The position numbers were made by a program, and so were the translations under genes. DNA of 64,000 nt from Roseiarcus sp963835955. Lineage in GTDB: Bacteria > Pseudomonadota > Alphaproteobacteria > Rhizobiales > Beijerinckiaceae. The stretch is taken from the NCBI GenBank assembly GCA_963835955.1, contig CAWIHZ010000006.1:1-64000 (forward strand), in the 5' to 3' direction. The notes under the pieces were generated by a model, which saw only the letters and a program-made list of their open reading frames with translations, searched no databases and was not told the origin of the DNA. This document shows positions 9,737 through 16,846 of the stretch, piece by piece (within the stretch, counting starts at the first letter, position 1; each line of letters starts with the position of its first letter).

Positions 9737-10831
9737 CTAGGTCATCTTGCGCATGTACGGCCGCACCGCCTTCATAAGCAGCGTGAGGAACACGATGATG
9801 ATGATGAGATATACCTCGGCGATCATCGTGCCGTAGCCGACATTCGAGCGGTCGCGGTACTCGCGATAGACGAAACTTGAAATCGTGTCGGTGGCGCCGC
9901 CCGGGTCGCCAGCCGTCACGTTGATCACGATGTCGGCAAGCTTCAGTTCGAAGATCATCCGCAGGAGGATCGTCGTGACGCTGACAGGCAGCATCAGCGG
10001 AAAGGTGATCTCCCGGAACATCTGCCAGGAATTGGCGCCATCGACCTTCGCCGCCTCCTTGACTTCATGCGGCAGCGCCTGGAGGCCGGCGAGCAGCAGG
10101 ATAATCATGAACGGGATCCACTCCCAGGCGTCCATCGATATGATGCTGAGCCGCGCGATCCAAGGCGAGGAGAAGAAGGCGGGATTCTCCCAGCCGAGGA
10201 AGCGCAGGAAGTTCGCGAGCGGGCCGAACCGGTTCTCCATGATCGACTTGCCGATCATCCAGCTCACCGCCACCGGACTCAGCATGAACGGCAGCAGGAA
10301 CGCGACGCGGAAGAACCGCCGCGCCCGAATGTCGGCGTTGAGCAGCAGAGCGAGCCCGAAGGCGATCGCGTACTGAACGAACACGGTCATGAGGTAATAG
10401 ACCATATTGCCGAGCGCGTTCCAGAAATAGGGATCCCCGATCAGGGTGCGCAGGTTGTCGAGGCCGTTCAGATGGTGGCCGCCTTCGGCGTTCAAATTCC
10501 AGTTGGTGAAAGCGATGTAGAGCCCGAAGATGGTCGGGAAGACCACCATCGCCGCGGTGAACAGAAGCGCGGGCAGCAGGAACAGACGCCGCTGCCCGGC
10601 CTCGCCGTTTTCGATCGCTTGACGCGTCCCGAGCGCCAAACTCCAAAACAGGAAAGCGTACATCACCGGGCGAAAATTGGCGAAGCCGAACGAATCGAGA
10701 CGAAGATCGTAGGCGGTCTGGATCGCCGCCAAACCGACGAGCAGCGCCGTCGCGAGCCAATAGACGCCCCGCGCGAGCCCGACCCGTCCGTGCCGCGCGC
10801 CATCGCCAGTGTCGAAAGTTTCGTCGGTCAC
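9737..10831 (-). CDS. Carbohydrate ABC transporter permease (MalF type)
   Basis: Inner-membrane permease, 364 residues, pairing with the MalG-type permease downstream. Two extra N-terminal spans (about residues 20-65) precede the core; LLPALLFTAAMVVFPTIFGL marks the first core helix. The EAA loop is HEVKEAAKVDGANSWQMFRE. It starts with GTG at 10831, 138 bases after the binding-protein stop. The protein ends with a hydrophobic helix (IAEVYLIIIIVFLTLLMKAV). Confidence 0.9.
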   Translation of the reverse strand: MTDETFDTGDGARHGRVGLARGVYWLATALLVGLAAIQTAYDLRLDSFGFANFRPVMYAFLFWSLALGTRQAIENGEAGQRRLFLLPALLFTAAMVVFPTIFGLYIAFTNWNLNAEGGHHLNGLDNLRTLIGDPYFWNALGNMVYYLMTVFVQYAIAFGLALLLNADIRARRFFRVAFLLPFMLSPVAVSWMIGKSIMENRFGPLANFLRFLGWENPAFFSSPWIARLSIISMDAWEWIPFMIILLLAGLQALPHEVKEAAKVDGANSWQMFREITFPLMLPVSVTTILLRMIFELKLADIVINVTAGDPGGATDTISSFVYREYRDRSNVGYGTMIAEVYLIIIIVFLTLLMKAVRPYMRKMT

Positions 10832-10969
10832 CGTTCTGCGCTTTCCAGCAGAGCGGCCGTGGGCGCGGCCGGCAAGTCAAGACCCTTCGACAGCGCCGTC
10901 CGCGCCGGACAGGACCCGGCGCGGACGGTTTTTCTCGGCCTCGGCCAAGGCCCATTCATTCGGACGCGA

Positions 10970-12637
10970 CTAGATGCCCATTGCGATCCGATAATACTTG
11001 ACCTGGTTCTCGCGTCCGAGCTTGTCGGTGAGCTTGTCCCACGCCGCGGCGATGTTGTCGGCGCCTTGCTGCGCCGTCTGCTTGCCGGCGAAGGTGCGCT
11101 GCAACTCGTCCTCGGCGATGCTGTAGTACTGGAAGATGCCCGGAATGCGCGGCTCGATCGCCGAGTTCGGATGGTTGTAGGACGTCGACTGTGAGTTCAT
11201 GTAGGAGGTGATGTACTTGCGATCGTAGCCGGCGAGCTCCCACAATGCGATGTTGGTATGGCTCTTTCGGTAGGGCTGGAAGCCCGAGGGATAGGCCGCC
11301 GTCCACATCGACAGGTCCTTGCCCCCGAGATGGGCCGCCGCGCTCCAGGCCGCCTTGTGGCGCCGAGGATCGGAGTCGACCGTCTTCATCACATAGATGC
11401 CCCAACCGAGATAGGCCATGTTCGGCGCATGGTTTGGCCCGGATGGCAGCTTCTCCCATTGCTTCTTGCGGAAGTTGTAGACGTCGGGCGACGCCGGCAG
11501 GATGTCGAAGTCGAGCACGTCGCCGATCGTCGCCGTGTCGCTGGTCCTGGCGACCGTGCCGATGTCGCCCCACCACTCGAGCAGCGAACCGGTCCCGGTG
11601 AGGAACTGCTGGAACGCGGTCGTCCCCGGATCGGCGTTGATCTGGTCGGCTGGCTCCGAGGGCAGCGCGTCGATGACGTCCTGCATCGCCCGCACCCAGG
11701 CCGGGTTGTTGACGAGCGGCTTCATGTTCTCGTCGAACAGCCAGTTCTTCTCGCCAGGATACTTGGCGTAGGCCGTGGCGCGGCTGCCCATGAAATAGAA
11801 GCAGAATCCGCCCCACGGCTTCGGCTGGTCGAGGAAGCCGTAAACCGGCTTGCCCTTGAGCTTCTTGCCCTTGAGGAACTTGGTGATCGCCTGCACCTGC
11901 TGCCAGGTCTTCGGCGGGCCCCATTCCGCAAGGTCGGCCTTGTCATTCCACTCCTTCCAGTCCTTGGCGAGATCAGCGTCGGAGAAGACGTCGGTGCGCC
12001 GGTTCATCGTATGGCAATCGCTGTCGATGGTGACGCGATGGATCTTGCCGTTCCAGGTGCCGACCGGCGGCTTGAGGTAGTTGACGTAGTCGTCGAAATC
12101 GACCTGCGTCTTCACCCATTCCGGCATTTCGGACAGCAAGTCCTTGACGCCCATGTCGCCTTCGAACGGCGCGCCCATCTCGATGATGTGGTAGTCGACG
12201 GTGCTGGTGGCGATCGATTGCTGCAGGCGGGCGTTGTAGTCGGCCTGGGCGAGGTCGATCCATTTGATTGAGGCGCCGGTATAGGCTTCCCACGGCTTTA
12301 GGAAGCCGCGGAACAGGAAGTTGTGCAGGTTCTGGTTGTTGAGCCCCATGAAGGAGAATTCGATGCCCTTGAACTCGCCAGGCTTGACGTTCTCCTTGGT
12401 CGGGCCGAGGCAGAGCGCGCCGACCTTCTGCCAGTCGGCGTCGGTCGGCGATCCGTTGCCGGCGCCTGGAATCTTCATGATCTGGGCGACAACGCTGTCG
12501 GCGGCGTAAGCGGGCCGCGTCGCCAGGCCCAGGGGGCCGCTTGCAGCCAGCGCTGCCGCCGCGCCCGCCGTGCCTTTCATCACTTGGCGCCGATTGGCTT
12601 GCATCGCCATCAGCTGTTCGTAGACGTGAACTCGCAT
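10970..12637 (-). CDS. Extracellular solute-binding protein of the sugar ABC importer
   Basis: Periplasmic binding protein, 555 residues, larger than MalE-type proteins. The N-terminus has a Tat-like signal: NRRQVMKGTAGAAAALAASG, followed by a probable cleavage after RPAYA. Export by Tat would mean folding before transport. The start ATG at 12637 is supported by GGGAGGG eight bases upstream, one of the best ribosome sites in the window. It is the first gene after a 377-base gap and is followed by both permeases. Many Trp residues (for example TGSLLEWWGDIG) fit a carbohydrate-binding cleft. The ligand is unknown. Confidence 0.88.
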   Translation of the reverse strand: MRVHVYEQLMAMQANRRQVMKGTAGAAAALAASGPLGLATRPAYAADSVVAQIMKIPGAGNGSPTDADWQKVGALCLGPTKENVKPGEFKGIEFSFMGLNNQNLHNFLFRGFLKPWEAYTGASIKWIDLAQADYNARLQQSIATSTVDYHIIEMGAPFEGDMGVKDLLSEMPEWVKTQVDFDDYVNYLKPPVGTWNGKIHRVTIDSDCHTMNRRTDVFSDADLAKDWKEWNDKADLAEWGPPKTWQQVQAITKFLKGKKLKGKPVYGFLDQPKPWGGFCFYFMGSRATAYAKYPGEKNWLFDENMKPLVNNPAWVRAMQDVIDALPSEPADQINADPGTTAFQQFLTGTGSLLEWWGDIGTVARTSDTATIGDVLDFDILPASPDVYNFRKKQWEKLPSGPNHAPNMAYLGWGIYVMKTVDSDPRRHKAAWSAAAHLGGKDLSMWTAAYPSGFQPYRKSHTNIALWELAGYDRKYITSYMNSQSTSYNHPNSAIEPRIPGIFQYYSIAEDELQRTFAGKQTAQQGADNIAAAWDKLTDKLGRENQVKYYRIAMGI

Positions 12638-13014
12638 TTTCGACCCTCCCGGTCATCAAACTTTGGATTGGGTAGCGCGCTTCCTCCAAACCGGCCATGT
12701 CTATTCGTTTTCGAATTGGCGCGGACTTTTGGCCTTCGCCTGCGCGCCCGCTGGAAGTCTGTCGGGCGCAAGATCTAGGCGGCGGCTGCCGCAAAGAGTA
12801 AGCGGCCGTTCATTGTCGAGTCAATCGTCGCCGCCAACCTGTCGGGAGCGAACAAGGGCGGGCGGAGCCTCGCGCTCTCCATTCGCGGCGCACGATTGCC
12901 CCGGCTTGGCAATTCGCGAGACCCGAGACCGCAAGCGCCGTTTTCGGCTTCGTTCTTGCGTCCTGAATATTGCAACCGCCATCTTGCGCAGACCGAACTC
13001 GACACCCTACGGCG
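12638..13014. other. Intergenic gap inside the sugar cluster
   Basis: 377 bases between the creatininase-like gene and the binding-protein gene. No gene or clear promoter was recognised; only the GGGAGGG ribosome site for the binding protein stands out. A separate promoter for the highly expressed binding protein would be usual but is not proven here. Confidence 0.4.
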
Positions 13015-13755
13015 CTAGTCGCCCAGGACCTGGCGGAGGCGGGCGAGAATATTCTCGCGTCCAGTCATCCCCAGTTCGACGGTCGCGTCCTTGGCGGAGC
13101 GTGCGTACCACTTTCTGTCCGACGCTTTCGAAAGGTCGACGCCTTCCGGAAACAGCGCCATCAACAGCGATGTCTCGCCCCGCCCGGCATGGTCGAACGG
13201 GTATCCCGCCATCGCGCCTGGCGACATCAGGGGGTGCGCTTTGATCCAGTTAAGCGGGTCGTCCCCGACAGACTGCCGCGCGTAATAGTCCGCCATCTTC
13301 TCGTCGCCCCACCATCCCTCGCCGCGCTCCTTCTCCAGAAAAGCGAAGATAGCCTGGCGAGCGGCGAACTTGAAGGCGAGATCCGTCGGCATTCCGACCG
13401 CGAAGTTCTCCGTTTGATGATGGATGATCACATGGATGTTGCGGAAACCGATCCGCAGCAATCCCTGAAACATCGCCTTGGCGAATGGCAGCAGCGCCTC
13501 GCCGTCGACATGCAGCGTCCCGTTCTTCTCCGGCGGCTCGACAGCATAGCTCGCGGCTCCGTAATAAAACGGGGGTAAAATGACAAGGTTCATCTCTTTT
13601 TCCAGGATGTCGAGAATCCCGACGACGGCGAGCGTGTCCATACCCACCGCCATATGCTCGCCGTGATATTCGAGCACCCCCAGCGGCAGCACCGTGGGCC
13701 ATCGCCCGTCGATCGCGGCGCGGATCTGATGGGGCAGCATCATCTCGTAACGCAT
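13015..13755 (-). CDS. Creatininase-family amidohydrolase
   Basis: 246-residue protein of the creatininase superfamily, metal-dependent hydrolases acting on amide bonds in creatinine, formamides and related compounds. The core motif LPLGVLEYHGEHMAVGMDTL carries the usual Glu, His and Asp ligands of the family start; IHVIIHHQTENFAVG corresponds to the NGHGGN region but has an HHQTEN variant. GRGETSLLMALFPEGVD matches the conserved AGE(T/Y)ET segment. It lies in a sugar-transport cluster, so the substrate could be an amide or amine-linked sugar; this is inference. Confidence 0.8.
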   Translation of the reverse strand: MRYEMMLPHQIRAAIDGRWPTVLPLGVLEYHGEHMAVGMDTLAVVGILDILEKEMNLVILPPFYYGAASYAVEPPEKNGTLHVDGEALLPFAKAMFQGLLRIGFRNIHVIIHHQTENFAVGMPTDLAFKFAARQAIFAFLEKERGEGWWGDEKMADYYARQSVGDDPLNWIKAHPLMSPGAMAGYPFDHAGRGETSLLMALFPEGVDLSKASDRKWYARSAKDATVELGMTGRENILARLRQVLGD

Positions 13756-13851
13756 CTATCGCTCCGAACCCAGTCTGGGATCGCGAACGTACGCTCTCCC
13801 CACCGCGCACAAACCCAACCAACGCAACGACGCCCGTCCCCGGCCGTCCGA

Positions 13852-14916
13852 CTATTCCAGCCGCGCGCCGTTTTGCGCGTCGAACAAGTGGACCGAGGCG
13901 AGGTTGGGAGACAGCGAGAGAATCTCCCCCGGTCTGGCTGACACCCGCTCGCGAAAGACCCCGACGATCTTTTGGCCGCCGAGCATCGCGACCACCTGGG
14001 TTTCCGAGCCCGTCGGCTCCACGACTGAAACCTCGACCTTCACTTCGCCGCCCCCGAGCGCCAGGTGCTCCGGCCGGATTCCATAGACGCAAGGCCGTCC
14101 GTCGATCCCGCTTGGCGCTGATTTTAGGGGCAGTTCCACCCCTGTTTCGGTCACGAAGGTCGGCTTGCCATTGATTCGGATCGCGCCCTTCAGGAGATTC
14201 ATCGCCGGCGAACCGATAAAGCCGGCGACGAACAGGGTGTTCGGCCGGTCATATAACTCGAGCGGCAATCCGACCTGTTCAACGACGCCATCGCGCATGA
14301 CGACAATGCGATCGGCCATCGTCATCGCCTCGACCTGGTCGTGGGTCACATAGATGGTCGTGGTTCCCAACCGCTGGTGCAATTCCTTGATTTCGGCGCG
14401 CATCTGCACGCGCAACTTGGCGTCGAGATTGGAGAGCGGTTCGTCGAAAAGGAAGACCTGAGGATCGCGAACGATCGCCCGCCCCATCGCGACGCGCTGT
14501 CGCTGACCGCCGGAGAGCTGACGCGGATAGCGCGAGAGATAGGGCGATATATCGAGGATTTCGGCCGCGCGCCGCACCCGAGCCGCGATCTCCGCCTTGG
14601 GCGTATGCCGCAGCTTCAGACCGAAACTCATGTTCTCGGCGACAGTCTTATGCGGATAGAGCGCGTAATTCTGGAACACCATCGCGATGTCACGGTCCTT
14701 CGGCGGCAGATTGTTGACGACCCGCGCGCCGATCTTGATCCGACCGTCCGAGATCGATTCGAGCCCCGCGATCATCCGAAGAAGCGTCGATTTTCCACAG
14801 CCGGAGGGGCCGACCAAAGTGACGAATTCGCCGTCGGCGATCGAGATGGAGACGCCATGAATCACTTCGACGGCGCCGTAGGATTTGCGGGCGTTGACAA
14901 CGTCGACCGAAGCCAT
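13852..14916 (-). CDS. Sugar ABC transporter ATP-binding protein (MalK/UgpC type)
   Basis: ATPase that energises the importer, 354 residues from the ATG at 14916. Walker A GPSGCGKSTLLRMIAG, Q-loop AMVFQNYALYPHKTV, signature LSGGQRQRVAMGRAIVRDP, Walker B VFLFDEPLSNLDAKLR and switch YVTHDQVEAMT are all intact. A C-terminal TOBE-like regulatory domain (VYGIRPEHLALGGGEVKVEV) follows from about residue 235. GGTGGAAAAGA before the ATG is the ribosome site. An in-frame extension to 14970 lacks one and is not favoured. The gene lies 96 bases before the creatininase-like gene. Confidence 0.92.
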   Translation of the reverse strand: MASVDVVNARKSYGAVEVIHGVSISIADGEFVTLVGPSGCGKSTLLRMIAGLESISDGRIKIGARVVNNLPPKDRDIAMVFQNYALYPHKTVAENMSFGLKLRHTPKAEIAARVRRAAEILDISPYLSRYPRQLSGGQRQRVAMGRAIVRDPQVFLFDEPLSNLDAKLRVQMRAEIKELHQRLGTTTIYVTHDQVEAMTMADRIVVMRDGVVEQVGLPLELYDRPNTLFVAGFIGSPAMNLLKGAIRINGKPTFVTETGVELPLKSAPSGIDGRPCVYGIRPEHLALGGGEVKVEVSVVEPTGSETQVVAMLGGQKIVGVFRERVSARPGEILSLSPNLASVHLFDAQNGARLE

Positions 14917-15191
14917 TCTTTTCCACCCTGCCGCAAGATAGCGCCGGACTCCGCCGCCCGCTAAGACCAACGTAATGTATCGCCGGTTTGGCGTCGAGGC
15001 GGCTTGCGGCTATCGAAGGCGCGAACGGTCAGGGCGCGAACGAAAGAAGCCTGAAGCTTCGCCTATGGGACCGGCTCCCGATTTGGGTTCTGGGAAAGGA
15101 CAAAGACCGCGGCGCCGCGCCACGGAGCGTCGCAAGGCGAGCCGCATTGACAGATGGCGGACGAGCTTCCGGCAGTGGATCCGACAGGATT

Positions 15192-16064
15192 TCACAGACG
15201 GCGAGATGCGTGCGCGGCCGCTTTTTCGTTGGCGAAACGTGCGGCGGCGAGCAGGGGCGCGCCTTTCGCGAGCCTCGCTGCGAGCGCGCCGACAAAGCAG
15301 TCCCCGGCCCCGTGAGTCGACGTCACGGGGACGGGTATGGGCGCGATCGCGCTCGCTTCGAGGCCCCGCGGCCGGACGACGAGGCCTTCGCCGCCGAGCG
15401 TGACGATCACATCGCGATCGTCGGACCCCAGCGACGATAACGCCGACAGCGCGCTAGTTGGATCGCGCACGTCCCGCCCGGTCAGCATGGTCGCCTCGAT
15501 GCGGTTGACAATGAGAATTTCGACGAGGCGGAGGAGTTCTCGGGATATGGCGCGCGCGGGCGCGGCGTTCATGATGACCCGCGCGCCGTTCGTTCGCGCG
15601 ACGCGCGCAGCCGCGATGTTGGCGGCCTCCGTAATTTCGTTCTGAAGGACCAGAATGGACGCGCCTCCCAGGGCGCCCCAGTCGTCGCGGATCGCGGCCA
15701 AATCGATCCTCAGATTGGCGCCGGAGACGATGACCGCGCCATACTCGCCGTCGTCGCGAACGATAGCGGCGCTCATGCCGGACGCGGCGGCTTCGTCGAC
15801 ATGGACAGCGCTCGCGTCGACCCCGGCGGCGATCAGACTGCCGCGCAGCCGAACGCCGAAGTCGTCCGCGCCGACGCACCCGATCATGGCGGCGCGCGCG
15901 CCGGCCCGCGCCGCCATGATAGCCTGGTTGCCGCCCTTGCCGCCGCACTCGAGGCTCCATCGCGAACCGGCGACGGTCTCGTCCGGACGCGGCAGGGTCG
16001 GGGCGTAAACCATGACGTCGAGATGTAGGCTGCCACAGACGATGACGTCGAAGGGGGAGGACAT
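15192..16064 (-). CDS. PfkB-family sugar kinase (ribokinase-like)
   Basis: Cytoplasmic ATP-dependent kinase of the ribokinase/PfkB family, 290 residues from the ATG at 16064. The N-terminal signature SLECGGKGGNQAIMAARAGA and the C-terminal anion-hole motif STHGAGDCFVGALAARLAKG with the catalytic Asp are present; in between VIVNRIEATMLTGRDV is the usual NxxE region. A longer frame to 16271 adds 69 basic, low-complexity residues and is not supported. It is the promoter-proximal gene of the minus-strand sugar cluster, with 275 bases to the ATPase gene. A second kinase (FGGY) lies at the far end, so two different substrates or steps are likely. Confidence 0.85.
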   Translation of the reverse strand: MSSPFDVIVCGSLHLDVMVYAPTLPRPDETVAGSRWSLECGGKGGNQAIMAARAGARAAMIGCVGADDFGVRLRGSLIAAGVDASAVHVDEAAASGMSAAIVRDDGEYGAVIVSGANLRIDLAAIRDDWGALGGASILVLQNEITEAANIAAARVARTNGARVIMNAAPARAISRELLRLVEILIVNRIEATMLTGRDVRDPTSALSALSSLGSDDRDVIVTLGGEGLVVRPRGLEASAIAPIPVPVTSTHGAGDCFVGALAARLAKGAPLLAAARFANEKAAAHASRRL

Positions 16065-16559
16065 GCGATGGTTAACTCGACCTTGGCGGGTGGTCCGACG
16101 CCGCTTGGCGATTCGGCAGATTGATAGGAATGGCGCGGTTGAGGTCAAGGAGCGGCAACCAGCTCGAGGATGCGGTCTCCCCGGTCGCCGCGCCGTCCCA
16201 AATCGTCGATGCGGACAGGAACGCGCGAGCGCCGATCGACCGCAGGTCACGCCCAAGCTTCGCGTCGCCAAGGCGCCGGCCTTCCGAATCCCTGCCCGTA
16301 AGCCTCCAGCGTTGGACGCTCAAATCGCGCCGAAGGGACTTGCCGCGCGCCGCGCTGCGCTGCCTCGTCGCCGGCGACCGCCGTGGGGTCGAACTGCAGC
16401 TTGCTTCAAGAACGGTCGCTCCTGGCGCATTTCTTCGGTGGCTGGAACGGCCAGGAGGGGCAGCAATGGGTCCGATTCCGGTTATTTTGCAACCCGGAAC
16501 GGGGCCGAATCTGCGGCTCGCCAGGGCGCTTCGGACGCGCGCCCGCTCTTTAAGTCTCC
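16065..16559. other. Upstream region of the sugar cluster, no gene recognised
   Basis: About 500 bases with long open frames on both strands but no recognisable protein or ribosome site. It presumably holds the promoter for the minus-strand cluster, but no convincing -35/-10 pair was found. No regulator gene adjoins the cluster. Confidence 0.35.
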
Positions 16560-16775
16560 GCTTGAGCCATCCGGAGGCGGTCATCCAGACGAGCTGCGGA
16601 TAGGAAAAGGGAGTTGGCGCCGGCGGCGGCGCAAACTTATGCGCGACGATGAGCAGAAAGTGTCCCGCCGCGCCGAAGAGCCCGAGCCCCGGCATTACGA
16701 GCCGGACATGCAGCGAAGCGGGCCGGGGTCCAGATCCACGGCAGGACGGGGGTGAGCGCGACGATCCCCCGCGAC
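16560..16775 (-). pseudogene. Fragment of an EamA/DMT-superfamily transporter
   Basis: The minus-strand translation MPGLGLFGAAGHFLLIVAHK followed by PFSYPQLVWMTASGWL matches the last part of EamA (drug/metabolite transporter) proteins. Upstream, in another frame, LTPVLPWIWTP looks like the preceding helix. The match stops after SGWL where the family continues VFGD, and the rest of the gene is absent. It is a short decayed remnant next to the UPF0182 gene. Confidence 0.55.
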
Positions 16776-16846
16776 CTGCGCCCGGGCGAACGTCGTCTGC
16801 GGCGGGTCCACGGCGGCGAGCGGCTCCGGCTGAGCCTTCGCCTAAT

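Noticed and set aside
8749..9777. 342-codon open frame on the plus strand over the permease gene
   Set aside because: Arg/Glu/His-rich shadow of a clear MalG-type permease on the other strand; an effect of high-GC codon bias.
16072..16695. 207-codon minus-strand frame treated as a full gene
   Set aside because: Only its first 50 or so residues resemble an EamA transporter; the rest is low complexity, so it was scored as a fragment.
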